From: Firmicutes bacterium UBA5389
Lineage (GTDB): Bacteria; Bacillota; DTU025
Direction of reading: 5' to 3'
Assembly (NCBI GenBank): GCA_002409965.1
Contig: DHON01000112.1
Location: 363-64,362, forward strand
Length of the DNA: 64,000 nucleotides
Part shown: positions 45,074-54,591 of the stretch, in pieces
How positions within the stretch are numbered: the first letter of the stretch is position 1
Layout of the letters: each line of letters begins with the position of its first letter
Position numbers and translations under genes: made by a program
The notes under the pieces: generated by a model
Told to the model about the DNA's origin: nothing
The model's input: the letters and a program-made list of their open reading frames with translations, nothing else
Databases searched by the model: none

Positions 45074-45979
45074 ATGGAAAACGATGAGATAATCGCACAG
45101 GTGAATTGCCTAAAGCACGTGTATCCGGACCAGACAGCCGTCGACCTGTGCGGGCTGAACTTCACGGTCCATCGCGGCCAACGCGTTGCCGTGCTCGGCG
45201 CCAACGGCAGCGGGAAGTCCACGCTCATCTTCCACCTTCTTGGGCTGCTCTCCCCGGTTGACGGGCAAGTGAGCGTATTCGGGGTGAACCCGGCGAAGCA
45301 GTTCCGCGAGATACGCCACCGAGTGGGAGTCTTGCTGCAGAATGTGGACGACCAGATCATCGGCCCTACTGTATGGGATGACGTCACCTTCACTCCGCGC
45401 GCGCTGGGCTGGCCGCGCGAGCGGGTCGACGCCTGCGCCGGCGCCATCCTCGAGCGCATGGAGATATCGCACCTCAAAGACAGGATTCCGCACTACCTGA
45501 GCGGCGGCGAGAAGCGCAAGGTGGCCCTAGCGGGCGCGCTCGTGACCGAGCCAGAACTGCTCATAATGGACGAGCCCTTCACCGGCCTCGACCCCAGATC
45601 CCGCTCGGAGTTGGTCCGGCTGATGAACCACGTCCATTCAGAGTACGGCGTAACGTACATAATCTCCACGCACGAAATCGACTTCGTGCCGCACATCGCC
45701 GACTGGGTCTACGTCCTCGGAGGCCAGCACGGCATCACCCTGTCGGGCACGCCTCAGGAGGTGTTTTCCCAGCCCGAGGCGCTCCGCGCGGTCAGCGTCG
45801 ACCTTCCCGCTCTCGCAGAGTTGTTCGAAGTCCTGCAGAAAAGGGGGTGGGACGTTGCCGTCCCACTCACTGTAGATCAGGCTGTCGTCGAACTTGAGAA
45901 GAGCAGGCCCGGCGCCGAGTCGCTTTCCTCGAAAGCTGCCCCGCCTACATCGCCGCCTACCCCACGTGCGGAATCTTGA
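45074..45979 (+). CDS. cbiO: ECF transporter ATPase (CbiO)
   Basis: A 301-residue ABC ATPase. Walker A is GANGSGKST, the Q loop [18 protein letters not shown] is typical of CbiO/EcfA, the signature is [15 protein letters not shown], Walker B is [12 protein letters not shown] and the switch His is STHEID. It powers the metal importer. ATG 45074 has GAGGAG nine bases upstream. The last 40 residues are a Pro/Ser-rich tail that overlaps the converging hutU gene by 23 bases. Confidence 0.94.
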   Translation: MENDEIIAQVNCLKHVYPDQTAVDLCGLNFTVHRGQRVAVLGANGSGKSTLIFHLLGLLSPVDGQVSVFGVNPAKQFREIRHRVGVLLQNVDDQIIGPTVWDDVTFTPRALGWPRERVDACAGAILERMEISHLKDRIPHYLSGGEKRKVALAGALVTEPELLIMDEPFTGLDPRSRSELVRLMNHVHSEYGVTYIISTHEIDFVPHIADWVYVLGGQHGITLSGTPQEVFSQPEALRAVSVDLPALAELFEVLQKRGWDVAVPLTVDQAVVELEKSRPGAESLSSKAAPPTSPPTPRAES

Positions 45980-47606
45980 TCCCGTGCTCGCGCGCAAATT
46001 CCTGGGCTTCCTCATAGCCGGCGTCTGCGTGGCGCACCACGCCTGTGCCGGGGTCGCCAGTGAGTACGCGTTCCAGTCGGCGCGCCGCCGCCTCGGTCCC
46101 GTCGGCCACTATGACCATGCCGGCGTGGAGCGAGTACCCGATGCCCACTCCTCCGCCGTGGTGGAATGACACCCACGTGGCCCCGTTGACCGCGTTGAGC
46201 ATCGCATTGAGCACCGGCCAGTCGGCGATGGCGTCAGAGCCGTCCTTCATGCCTTCAGTCTCCCGGTTGGGCGATGCCACCGACCCGCAATCCAGATGGT
46301 CGCGGCCTATCACGATGGGCGCGCTGATCTTACCCTGAGCCACCAGATCGTTGATGATCCGCCCGAACCTGGCCCGTTCACCGTAGCCCAGCCAGCATAT
46401 GCGGGACGGGAGTCCTTGGAATGCTACCTTGTCGTGGGCCATCTGGATCCATCTCACCAGGTGCTCATCGTAGGCAAACTCCTTGAGGATGACTTCATCA
46501 GTGACCCAGATGTCCTTGGGGTCTCCCGATAAGGCCACCCACCTGAACGGTCCCTTGCCCTCGCAGAATAACGGGCGCACGTAGGCGGGGACGAACCCCG
46601 GGTAATCGAACGCATTCGTTACACCCTCGTCGAACGCGACTTGGCGCAGGTTGTTGCCGTAGTCGAACGCCACCGCGCCTCGTGCCGTCATGTCGAGAAT
46701 CGCCCTGACTTGCGTAGCCATGGAGGCCTTGGCCCTGCGCACATACTCCTCAGGGTCGGCCCGGCGCAGCTCGGCAGCCTGCTCCAGAGTGAGCCCGGCG
46801 GGTACATACCCGTTGAGCGGGTCATGCGCAGAGGTCTGGTCGGTCACAAGATCCGGTATCATGCCTCGCCGCACAAACTCAGGATGCGTCTCGGCTGCAT
46901 TGCCCACCAGAGCTATGGACCTCGGCATCCCCTTCTCCTGCGCCTCCCGGGCAAGGGCGATGGCCTCATCGATGCTGTCGGTAACCATCTCACAGTACCG
47001 AGTGGCGATACGCCGCTCGATCCTAGTCCTGTCCACCTCGACTGCTATGATCACCCCATCGTTGAACGTCGCCGCCAGCGGCTGGGCGCCGCTCATTCCT
47101 CCAAGCCCCGCCGTCAGAACCAGTCTACCCTTGAGGCTGCCGCCGAAGTGCTTGCGGGCCGCCGCGGCGAAGGTCTCATAGGTTCCCTGCAGGATTCCCT
47201 GCGTACCTATGTAGATCCAGCTACCCGCGGTCATCTGCCCGTACATCGTCAGCCCCATCGCCTCAAGCTCCCAAAACTTCTCCCAGGTGGCCCAGTGCGG
47301 CACGAGCATAGAGTTGGAGATCAGAACGCGCGGCGCGTCTGGATGTGACCGGAACACCGCGACCGGCTTCCCCGACTGAACAAGCAGCGTCTCGTCGGGC
47401 TCGAGCTCGCGAAGCGCCCGAACGATGGCATCGAACGCCTCAAAGCTGCGCGCGGCCTTACCCCTGCCGCCGTAAACTACCAGGTCATCCGGGCGCTCAG
47501 CCACATCAGGGTCGAGGTTGTTCATGAGCATTCGAAGCGCCGCTTCCTGCTGCCACCCCTTGCACGAGATCTCAGTCCCGCGCGGAGCCCTTATGACTCT
47601 TAACAT
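45957..47606 (-). CDS. hutU: Urocanate hydratase
   Basis: A 549-residue enzyme of full family length with the usual blocks: [65 protein letters not shown] and [17 protein letters not shown]. It converts urocanate to imidazolonepropionate using tightly bound NAD+. ATG 47606 has GGAGG nine bases upstream. It lies 90 bases after hutH and completes the histidine pathway with hutI, ftcD and fchA across the metal-transport operon. Confidence 0.97.
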   Translation of the reverse strand: MLRVIRAPRGTEISCKGWQQEAALRMLMNNLDPDVAERPDDLVVYGGRGKAARSFEAFDAIVRALRELEPDETLLVQSGKPVAVFRSHPDAPRVLISNSMLVPHWATWEKFWELEAMGLTMYGQMTAGSWIYIGTQGILQGTYETFAAAARKHFGGSLKGRLVLTAGLGGMSGAQPLAATFNDGVIIAVEVDRTRIERRIATRYCEMVTDSIDEAIALAREAQEKGMPRSIALVGNAAETHPEFVRRGMIPDLVTDQTSAHDPLNGYVPAGLTLEQAAELRRADPEEYVRRAKASMATQVRAILDMTARGAVAFDYGNNLRQVAFDEGVTNAFDYPGFVPAYVRPLFCEGKGPFRWVALSGDPKDIWVTDEVILKEFAYDEHLVRWIQMAHDKVAFQGLPSRICWLGYGERARFGRIINDLVAQGKISAPIVIGRDHLDCGSVASPNRETEGMKDGSDAIADWPVLNAMLNAVNGATWVSFHHGGGVGIGYSLHAGMVIVADGTEAAARRLERVLTGDPGTGVVRHADAGYEEAQEFAREHGIKIPHVG

Positions 47607-47696
47607 CCGCTGATCCCTCCAGCCGTGTATCTCGTATATCGCGAGATCGATTCCCTTGCCGCGCGCATGCCAGCCCGCGGCGGCGTCTACTCCAAC

Positions 47697-49223
47697 CTAC
47701 TCCAACGAACCTACGGCCTGTTCCGCCGCGCGCAGCAGAGTCTCGTCCTGAACCAGCTCCGAGATGCGGGCAATATCGGTCGCCAGCACCCTGTCGTGAT
47801 CGAGGTGTGCCACCTTCGCCCTGACTGCTCTGTGCACCGCCGCGATGCCCGCGCCCGGCTCCAGCGGAGCCAGGAAGTCCACGCCCTGCGCGGCACACAT
47901 GATCTCAATCGCGAGCACATTCGCAGCATTCGCCCGAATCTGCCTGGCCTTGCGGGCGGCGATCGTGCCCATGCTCACGTGGTCTTCCTGGTTGCCCGAG
48001 GTCGGTATGGAGTCAACCACCGCAGGCGACGCCAGTATCTTGTTCTCGGAGACCAACGCGGCTGCGGTGTACTGCGCTATCATCATGCCGGAATTCAGCC
48101 CGCCGTGCTCAGTCAGGAATGGCGGCAACCCTGAAAGCTGGGGATTGACCATTCTCTCAGTGCGGCGTTCGGATATACTGGCCAGCTCAGACGCTGCTAT
48201 GCCCAGAAAGTCCATGGCCATGGCCACCGGCTCCCCATGGAAATTGCCCCCAGAGATCACATCGCCGTCTTCGGGAAAAATGAGAGGATTGTCGGTGGCC
48301 GAGTTCATCTCACGCTCCACCACTTGCCGCGCATACTCCATGGCATCGCGCGCCGCCCCGTGCACCTGCGGCGCGCACCTGAGCGAGTAGGCGTCCTGCA
48401 CCTTTGAGCAGTCCCTGTGCGACTCGCGGATGGCGCTCCCCTCCATCAGACGGAGCATGTTGCGGGCCGATGCCGCCTGTCCCGGATGGGGGCGCGCCGC
48501 GTGCACCCGCGGATCGAAGGCGGACGCCGTCCCGCGCAGGGCCTCGGTGGTCATCGCGGCCGCGATATCGGCCGTCCGGGCCAGCACCGACACATCATAC
48601 ACCGCGAGCGAACCTATTGCCGTCATGACCTGAGTGCCGTTTATCAGGGCCAGACCCTCTTTGGCGCGCAGAGCGACTACGGGGATTCCCGCCCGCGCCA
48701 TCGCCTCTGCACCAGTCAGCGTGTCGCCTCTGTATCGAGCCGTGCCCTCGCCTATCACCACCAGCATGGTGTGGGCAAGAGGCGCCAGATCGCCGCTCGA
48801 GCCCACCGAACCCTGCGACGGTACCTCGGGGTGCACGCCCTGGTTGAGCATGGCGATGAGAGTATCGACGACCTCCCCCCGGGCGCCCGAGTATCCACAG
48901 GCCAGCGCATTCGCCCTAAGCAGCAGAATCGCCCGCACCACCTCGTCCGGCAGGAGCTCGCCCACGCCCGATGCGTGCGACAGCAACAGATTTCGCTGCA
49001 GAGTCGCTGAGTCCTCGGGCGAGATCACCACATCGGCGAACCTTCCGAACCCAGTCGTCACTCCGTACACCGGCCTCTCGCGCCCAAGCAACGTATCCAC
49101 ATACGCCGAGGCCTGGTCTATCCTTCGCCGTGCGTCCGGATCGAGCGACACAGGCGCCCCGCCTCTAGCCACCGCGACGACATCCGCGATTGACAGGTTC
49201 GCGCCGTCGATACTGACATGCAT
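47697..49223 (-). CDS. hutH: Histidine ammonia-lyase with Ser-Ser-Gly cofactor triad
   Basis: A 508-residue HAL/PAL-family enzyme. YGVTTGFG with the catalytic Tyr, GSVGSSGDLAPLAH, LINGTQVMTAIGSLA, REMNSATDNPLIFPEDG and SGNQEDHVSMG are present. The self-cyclising MIO triad is normally Ala-Ser-Gly; here residues 142-144 are Ser-Ser-Gly, confirmed in the DNA (TCG AGC GGC). The central Ser and Gly needed for MIO are kept. It deaminates histidine to urocanate. ATG 49223 is chosen because family similarity begins there and AAGGGA lies upstream. Confidence 0.95.
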   Translation of the reverse strand: MHVSIDGANLSIADVVAVARGGAPVSLDPDARRRIDQASAYVDTLLGRERPVYGVTTGFGRFADVVISPEDSATLQRNLLLSHASGVGELLPDEVVRAILLLRANALACGYSGARGEVVDTLIAMLNQGVHPEVPSQGSVGSSGDLAPLAHTMLVVIGEGTARYRGDTLTGAEAMARAGIPVVALRAKEGLALINGTQVMTAIGSLAVYDVSVLARTADIAAAMTTEALRGTASAFDPRVHAARPHPGQAASARNMLRLMEGSAIRESHRDCSKVQDAYSLRCAPQVHGAARDAMEYARQVVEREMNSATDNPLIFPEDGDVISGGNFHGEPVAMAMDFLGIAASELASISERRTERMVNPQLSGLPPFLTEHGGLNSGMMIAQYTAAALVSENKILASPAVVDSIPTSGNQEDHVSMGTIAARKARQIRANAANVLAIEIMCAAQGVDFLAPLEPGAGIAAVHRAVRAKVAHLDHDRVLATDIARISELVQDETLLRAAEQAVGSLE

Positions 49224-49300
49224 GCCGGTCCCTTCCTTCCTCGCCTCATCCCGTGCTCTGCGCAGACGGCGCCGGCGGCGCTGACCGCGCAGGGCACGCC

Positions 49301-50599
49301 TTACCCCCGCGCAATCCTCCGCGCGACATCGCAAGTCCAGTCAGTGAGCCTGCCAAGTTCGATGCTGGCAAAGCCGATAACATCGGTATCCAGACGGCCC
49401 GCGATGGACTCCTTCCACCTTGCCGGGATGGCGCGCTCGCCTATGAGGGCTCCAACAGTGGCGCCCACCTGCCCCGTGCTGCAATCGCAGTCCCAACCGC
49501 AGCTGGCCGCGATTGAGACGCTCTCGCTGAAGTCGCCGCCTCCCAAGAGCAAGCTCATCACCACGATCGCGGCATTCGGGAAGGTGTGTATCCAGTGCAG
49601 ATCGCCGTAGGTCTGGTCGATCCAGTCGAGCACATCCTCCCACCGGCCACGCTCCTTGCACTTGGCCACCGTTGATCGGACAACCGATGCAAACTCGCTG
49701 TCCCTAGGGACATACCCCAGCGCCCGGCTGATGATCTTGCTGACATCGCCCATGACGAACGCCAGGCTCACCATGACCGAGTTGAAGACCTCCCCGTATA
49801 CGCCTTCCTTGACATGCGAGATGATCGCGTCCTTATATGCCAGCTCAGCCGCGAGTTCAGGTCTGCCGGGAGCGATGAGCCCGTGCACCTCGCCGCGCAT
49901 CTGAGCCCCGATCCAATCGCTGAACGGGTTGTTCTCGCGCGCCGAGTACGGCGGGATGAGCCCCCTGTGCAAGTTCTCAAGCGCTTGCCTTTCAGCGGTA
50001 TAGGTCTGATCCAGCTCCAGATGCTGTACCCACTCATATCCGAGATCCCTGCTGGTAAATCCCGGGCCGTGCTCTTCGATGCAGTGCAACACGATGATCT
50101 GGTAGTTGATGTCGTCGTTCCTGGTGTCCGGCTTCTGCAGGTAGTCCGTGACCCTGCCGCGCTCTTTCCGCACCTTGGCGCTGGGCCATCCCGCGGAAGG
50201 GTCTCCCAGGGCGCAGCCTATACACTTGCCGTACCAAGCGCCATATACTTTGTCACGATAGGCCTGATTCCCTGCATCCACACTGCATATTTCGCGCCCT
50301 GCGACAGCGGTCCAGCTTCGCTTGAGTTCGTCCCAAGTATCGGGCAGGTGGTCGTCGTTCACCATTTTCGGGGCCCGCCGCAGAGCCTCCCACATCATCG
50401 CGATCACTTTCTGAAGAGCCCAGTAGTCTCCGGAATTGTATGCCTCCCACCCCCGAGGAATGAGCTGCCTTGCCTCCGACACGTCGTAACCCCGCTTCTC
50501 GAGGGCATCCACGCACTCGATCATCCGGTTCTCCACAATACCGCTCATGGGCATTACATCCTGCCACATCGCGGCTGCCTGTTTCTCAGCATGCGTCAT
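49301..50599 (-). CDS. ADP-ribosylglycohydrolase (ARH/DraG) family protein
   Basis: A 432-residue protein. The catalytic domain begins RDKVYGAWYGKCIGCALGDP, and the metal-binding acidic pairs are in TRNDDINYQ (canonical TDDT) and CGWDCDCSTG (canonical GGDTD), followed by ATVGALIGERAIPARW. It keeps the Mg ligands but lacks the first Thr. About 110 N-terminal residues precede the domain. Relatives cleave N- or O-linked ADP-ribose or ribosides; the substrate is unknown. ATG 50599 has GGAGG nine bases upstream. It lies 77 bases before hutH and probably leads the hut operon. Confidence 0.85.
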   Translation of the reverse strand: MTHAEKQAAAMWQDVMPMSGIVENRMIECVDALEKRGYDVSEARQLIPRGWEAYNSGDYWALQKVIAMMWEALRRAPKMVNDDHLPDTWDELKRSWTAVAGREICSVDAGNQAYRDKVYGAWYGKCIGCALGDPSAGWPSAKVRKERGRVTDYLQKPDTRNDDINYQIIVLHCIEEHGPGFTSRDLGYEWVQHLELDQTYTAERQALENLHRGLIPPYSARENNPFSDWIGAQMRGEVHGLIAPGRPELAAELAYKDAIISHVKEGVYGEVFNSVMVSLAFVMGDVSKIISRALGYVPRDSEFASVVRSTVAKCKERGRWEDVLDWIDQTYGDLHWIHTFPNAAIVVMSLLLGGGDFSESVSIAASCGWDCDCSTGQVGATVGALIGERAIPARWKESIAGRLDTDVIGFASIELGRLTDWTCDVARRIARG

Positions 50600-50714
50600 A
50601 CCTGTATTCCTCCTCCGCATCGTCCTGTTGCTTCTGGACCTTCGCTGCTTTCTAGCTCTTGACACTGCCTGCCGGCTGCCCAAGACGGCGATTCAGCGGT
50701 GGAATCGTGTGCGC

Positions 50715-50732
50715 AAAAACCGGCCGCGCCGG
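50715..50732 (-). terminator. Intrinsic terminator after ftsH
   Basis: On the minus strand CCGGC and GCCGG (50720-50724 and 50728-50732) form a short stem with a three-base loop, followed by TTTTT (50715-50719). It lies 100 bases past the ftsH stop and separates it from the ADP-ribosylglycohydrolase/hut unit. The rest of 50600-50831 holds no gene I can support. Confidence 0.65.
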
Positions 50733-50831
50733 CGCACTCTACCATGCGCCGATGCGACCGGTATGTCAGGCAGACCCGGCATGGGCCCTGCCCGCCCCAT
50801 TGACGGATTGCACGCACCCTCGCGGCCGGCG

Positions 50832-52817
50832 CTAGGCCGGCGCGCCTTCGGGGTTGGGCTCACGCTTGCCGCCCGACTTCAACCTCTCCTCGATGGCTGC
50901 AAGGGTGCCTCTGGCGTCCCCGGCTGACGGAGCCGGCGACTCCGATCCCGGTCCACGAGTCGCCGCAGTCTGCGCGCCCCGCGCCCCGGCCCGGCTAGCT
51001 TCGGCAGTGTCTGCCAGGATGCCCTCGAGTTCATCGCCCTCGACGGTCTCCCTCTCCTTGAGGGTCTGAGCCAGCTTGTGCAGCTTATCGACGTTATCGG
51101 AGAGCATCTGCCGCGCCCGATCATGGGCAGCGGTCACTATCTTGTGAACCTCTTCGTCGATCTTCGCGGCCACCTCTTCACTGTAGTTACGGTCGCGGGA
51201 AATATCGCGCCCCAGGAAGACCTGCTCCTCCTGGCTGCGGCCGAACGTCATCGGGCCGAGTTCGCTCATGCCGTATTCAGTGACCATCTTGCGAGCGGTC
51301 TTGCTCACGCGCTCCAAGTCCATGCCGGCGCCGGTGCTGATCTCGCCCAGCACCAGCTCTTCTGCAACCCGACCGCCCAGGGCCACTATGATCTCATTCA
51401 TGATCTCAGACTTCGTGGAGTACCGATATCTCCTGTCGTCCTCCGGCACCATCAGGGTGTAGCCTCCGGCCCGTCCTCGGCCCACTATCGACACCTTGAC
51501 AACCGGATCGGCTCCCGGCAGGAGGTGGGCCAGCATCGCGTGGCCCGACTCATGATAGGCCACCAGATCCCTCTCGCGCTCGCTCATGATCCGGCCCTTC
51601 TTGGCGGGACCCGCCACTATTCGCTCTATCGCCTCCGACATCTCGGCCATAGCCACCTTTTTCTTGTTGAGCCTGGCCGCCAGTAGCGCCGCTTCGTTCA
51701 AGAGGTTCGCAAGGTCAGCGCCGGTGAAACCGGGGGTGCGCTTGGAAAGCGCTTTGAGATCCACATCCGGTTCCAGAGGTTTGTTCTTGGCGTGAATCTT
51801 GAGTATCTCCTCTCTCCCGCGCTGATCGGGCGCATCCACCACTATGTGCCGGTCGAACCTGCCCGCGCGCAGCAACGCGGGATCGAGGACATCGGGCCTG
51901 TTAGTCGCGGCCAGGATTATGATCCCGGAATTGGGATCGAACCCGTCCATCTCGGAGAGCAGCTGATTGAGGGTCTGCTCACGCTCATCATGACCGCCGC
52001 CCAAACCGGCGCCTCTCTGCCGCCCCACCGCGTCGATCTCATCGATAAACACAATACACGGAGCGTTCTTCTTCGCCTGGTCGAACATGTCGCGCACACG
52101 GCTCGCGCCCACGCCCACGAACATCTCCACAAAGTCGGAGCCGCTGACGCTGAAGAACGGAACATCCGCCTCGCCCGCCACTGCCTTGGCGAGCAGGGTC
52201 TTGCCGGTTCCGGGAGGACCCACCAGCAGAATGCCCCTGGGTATCCTGGCCCCAAGCTCGATATAGCGCTTGGGGTGCTTCAAGTAGTCGACGATCTCCA
52301 CGAGTTCCTCTTTGACCTCGTCCACTCCGGCAACGTCGTCGAATGTCACGCGCCCTCGCTCGCTGGCATGGAGTTTGGCCCGGCTCCGCCCGAACTGCAT
52401 CGCCTTGTTGCCCCCGCCCTGAAGCTGGTTCATGATGAAGAAGAACACAGCGAACAGCAACACTATCGATATCAGATTGGGGATAAGCGCAATCCACCAG
52501 GCCCCCTGACTTTCAGGAATCATGCTGATCTCGACGCGCGATGCAAGTTCAGGGTCGTTCCTAACATCCTCGACCAAGCCCTTCACATCGGGGTAGTACA
52601 GCTTGAACTTTCGCCCATCGTCAAGAGTGCCCCGGATTGCGTTATCGCCGACTATCTCGAGTTGCGTAACCTTCCGATCCTGCCAGTATTTCATGAACTG
52701 GCTAGCCGAGATCTCATCGGTGCGGGATTTGCCCATGAAGAGCGAGTTGGATATGGAGACTGCTATCAGGCCGAGCAACAGCCATAGAGCAAGGCTTTTC
52801 ATCAACCTATTGTTCAC
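50832..52817 (-). CDS. ftsH: ATP-dependent zinc metalloprotease FtsH
   Basis: A 661-residue AAA protease. Two N-terminal membrane segments (about 8-26 and 108-130) flank an external domain; Walker A is GPPGTGKT (200-207), Walker [12 protein letters not shown], the arginine fingers lie in [18 protein letters not shown], and the zinc motif is HESGH near 420. It degrades membrane and short-lived cytoplasmic proteins. I choose GTG 52817, whose codon overlaps the stop of a 16-codon upstream ORF (GTGA); TTG 52832 is an in-frame alternative with a too-close ribosome binding site. The C-terminal 60 residues are low-complexity. Confidence 0.96.
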   Translation of the reverse strand: MNNRLMKSLALWLLLGLIAVSISNSLFMGKSRTDEISASQFMKYWQDRKVTQLEIVGDNAIRGTLDDGRKFKLYYPDVKGLVEDVRNDPELASRVEISMIPESQGAWWIALIPNLISIVLLFAVFFFIMNQLQGGGNKAMQFGRSRAKLHASERGRVTFDDVAGVDEVKEELVEIVDYLKHPKRYIELGARIPRGILLVGPPGTGKTLLAKAVAGEADVPFFSVSGSDFVEMFVGVGASRVRDMFDQAKKNAPCIVFIDEIDAVGRQRGAGLGGGHDEREQTLNQLLSEMDGFDPNSGIIILAATNRPDVLDPALLRAGRFDRHIVVDAPDQRGREEILKIHAKNKPLEPDVDLKALSKRTPGFTGADLANLLNEAALLAARLNKKKVAMAEMSEAIERIVAGPAKKGRIMSERERDLVAYHESGHAMLAHLLPGADPVVKVSIVGRGRAGGYTLMVPEDDRRYRYSTKSEIMNEIIVALGGRVAEELVLGEISTGAGMDLERVSKTARKMVTEYGMSELGPMTFGRSQEEQVFLGRDISRDRNYSEEVAAKIDEEVHKIVTAAHDRARQMLSDNVDKLHKLAQTLKERETVEGDELEGILADTAEASRAGARGAQTAATRGPGSESPAPSAGDARGTLAAIEERLKSGGKREPNPEGAPA

Positions 52818-52864
52818 GGCAAGTAGGCGCAAGACGCCCTCTGCATCAGGACATCGTGGTACAT
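52814..52864 (-). CDS. 16-codon upstream ORF translationally coupled to ftsH
   Basis: ATG 52864 has GGAGG (52872-52876) exactly seven bases upstream, better than any site next to the ftsH starts. It reads 16 codons ([16 protein letters not shown]) and stops at TGA 52814-52816, overlapping the ftsH GTG (52815-52817) as GTGA. This is the layout of a coupled leader peptide: ribosomes ending here could restart on ftsH. The peptide has no recognisable family. Confidence 0.6.
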   Translation of the reverse strand: MYHDVLMQRASCAYLP

Positions 52865-52949
52865 GCGCCTTCCTCCTTCCCTGACTAATTCAGGTGCATG
52901 CTGCAAATGCAACCCCAAATAATAGATAATCCCCGTTATGCGTGAACAC

Positions 52950-52978
52950 ATTATAGCATAGCGCCTTTTCTATCACAA
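52950..52978 (-). promoter_or_regulatory. Sigma-A promoter of ftsH
   Basis: On the minus strand TTGTGA (52973-52978) and TATAAT (52950-52955) are spaced 17 bases, with an extended TGC before the -10. The predicted start near 52943 gives a leader of about 80 bases before the upstream ORF. Confidence 0.75.
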
Positions 52979-53016
52979 ACGAAACACATGGCCGTACAGT
53001 TTCCTCACCAACCGGT

Positions 53017-54591
53017 TTATGCATCATCGACGCAATCATCCGCGTTGGCCACCACGACGACCAGATGCTTCGTGGAAGATGTCACCGCTCCTCGCCCGCT
53101 CGCTCTCACGCCCACAACCCACAGTACCTCATCGCCGGAAGCCAGCACCGCCAGGCGCGACCGGTGCGACCGGGGCACCTTCTCGTCCACGAACAGATCA
53201 GACAGTCTCTTGGCGCCCGCCATCCCAAAAGGAGAGATCCTGTCGCCTGCGCGCCAAGGGCGGACGACCAGCGTATTCAGGTCTATCTGGTCTGCGTCGA
53301 ACACTGCCCACTCCCGACCGATGCCGAGAGCATCCACACACAGCCCGCGAAACCCTGAGCCGGCCAGCGCGCAGTTGGCCATGCAGGCCAGTTCGGCCAG
53401 GCTTGAGGGCTCGCCGGCCGGCCCTTCACCTGCGCCTGCGCAGACTGTGATCCCAGCCCACCCCACAGGGCTCACTCCCGGCACAGCGACTTGAATCTCA
53501 CGTGGCTCGCAGGACCCGCCCGCGCTGAACAGACCGTCAAGCTCGGCAGACTCGGCCGACTCTACCACTATTGTATCGTACGTGAGGCGGGCCCGTACGC
53601 CTTTGGGCAAGTCTATCGAATTCCCTGCACTCCCGCTACTAGCCAGAGCCGCCATGGCGTCTATGTGAGTCCAGTAGAGATCGCGGCTCCCTCCCGCCGC
53701 TGCCGCGAAAGCCAGCGCGAACGCGCGCGAGGCGACAGGCGCTGCGGCTTGCCGCAGCGTATCCCGGTCGAGTTCGACCCGCCCCTGCCGTGCGCCAGAA
53801 TCCACGGTTGCGCCGGCGGTCGCCGCAGCCGCAGCCGCGTCCAGCAGCTCGAGCGCCTGCTTCTCAAGGTATTGCTCATCTTGCGCCGCCAGGTGCGCAA
53901 GCCGGGCCAGTCCAACGCGGATGTGGGAGTTGTAGTCGCGCTCCAGAAGCGGCAGAAGTTCACAGCGCACCCTGTTGCGGAAGTACTGCGTGTCCGCATT
54001 CGTCGGATCAGTGCGCGTTGCCAGCCCCCGCTGCATGCAGTACTCTTCTATCTGCGCGCGCGACACTTCAATGAACGGCCTGATCACCGTGACCCCATCG
54101 CCCAGCTCGCGCACGGGCGGAATGCCGGCCAATCCGCGCAGGCCGGCGCCGCGAAGTATGCGCATGAGCACCGTTTCGGCCTGGTCGTCGGCGTGGTGGG
54201 CCACCGCCGCCCGGGCAAACCCGCGCTCGACGCAGATTCTGCGGTACAGCCCGTAACGGGCATCGCGCCCTGCGTCTTCCACAGTAACCCCGAGTTCCCT
54301 CGCCAGTCGCGGCACGTCCACCCTCTCCACAGTAAAGGGTATACTCAAAGACTGCGCCAACTCCTCCACGAACAGTGCATCCTCATCGGCGCCGACCCCG
54401 CGTATCATGTGATTCACATGGGCTATATGAAGCTTGAGACTGTACCGTGGAGCAATAGAGTTGAGAAAATGAAGGAGAGATACGGAATCGGGCCCCCCCG
54501 AGACCCCCACCACCACGCCATCGCCAGTATCGATCATGGAATACTTGCGCATCGTCTCCAGAGCGATCCTGGCCAGACTATTGCGGCTCAT
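53017..54591 (-). CDS. tilS: tRNA(Ile)-lysidine synthase
   Basis: A 524-residue N-type ATP pyrophosphatase. The PP loop is VSGGPDSVSLLHF (SGGPDS at 31-36), then HVNHMIRG and AVAHHADDQAETVLMRILRG with the catalytic residues, RPFIEVSRAQIEEYC and DPTNADTQYFRNRVR. A large, poorly conserved middle part is followed by the TilS C-terminal domain (WRAGDRISPFGMAGAKRLSDLFVDEKVPR). It lysidinylates C34 of tRNA-Ile(CAU). ATG 54591 has GGAGGG upstream and overlaps the spoIIE end by 14 bases. The usual hpt gene between tilS and ftsH is absent. Confidence 0.94.
   Translation of the reverse strand: MSRNSLARIALETMRKYSMIDTGDGVVVGVSGGPDSVSLLHFLNSIAPRYSLKLHIAHVNHMIRGVGADEDALFVEELAQSLSIPFTVERVDVPRLARELGVTVEDAGRDARYGLYRRICVERGFARAAVAHHADDQAETVLMRILRGAGLRGLAGIPPVRELGDGVTVIRPFIEVSRAQIEEYCMQRGLATRTDPTNADTQYFRNRVRCELLPLLERDYNSHIRVGLARLAHLAAQDEQYLEKQALELLDAAAAAATAGATVDSGARQGRVELDRDTLRQAAAPVASRAFALAFAAAAGGSRDLYWTHIDAMAALASSGSAGNSIDLPKGVRARLTYDTIVVESAESAELDGLFSAGGSCEPREIQVAVPGVSPVGWAGITVCAGAGEGPAGEPSSLAELACMANCALAGSGFRGLCVDALGIGREWAVFDADQIDLNTLVVRPWRAGDRISPFGMAGAKRLSDLFVDEKVPRSHRSRLAVLASGDEVLWVVGVRASGRGAVTSSTKHLVVVVANADDCVDDA

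Noticed and set aside
49224..49334. A 37-residue N-terminal extension of HutH
   Set aside because: It is Arg-rich, overlaps the end of the preceding gene, and family similarity begins at ATG 49223.
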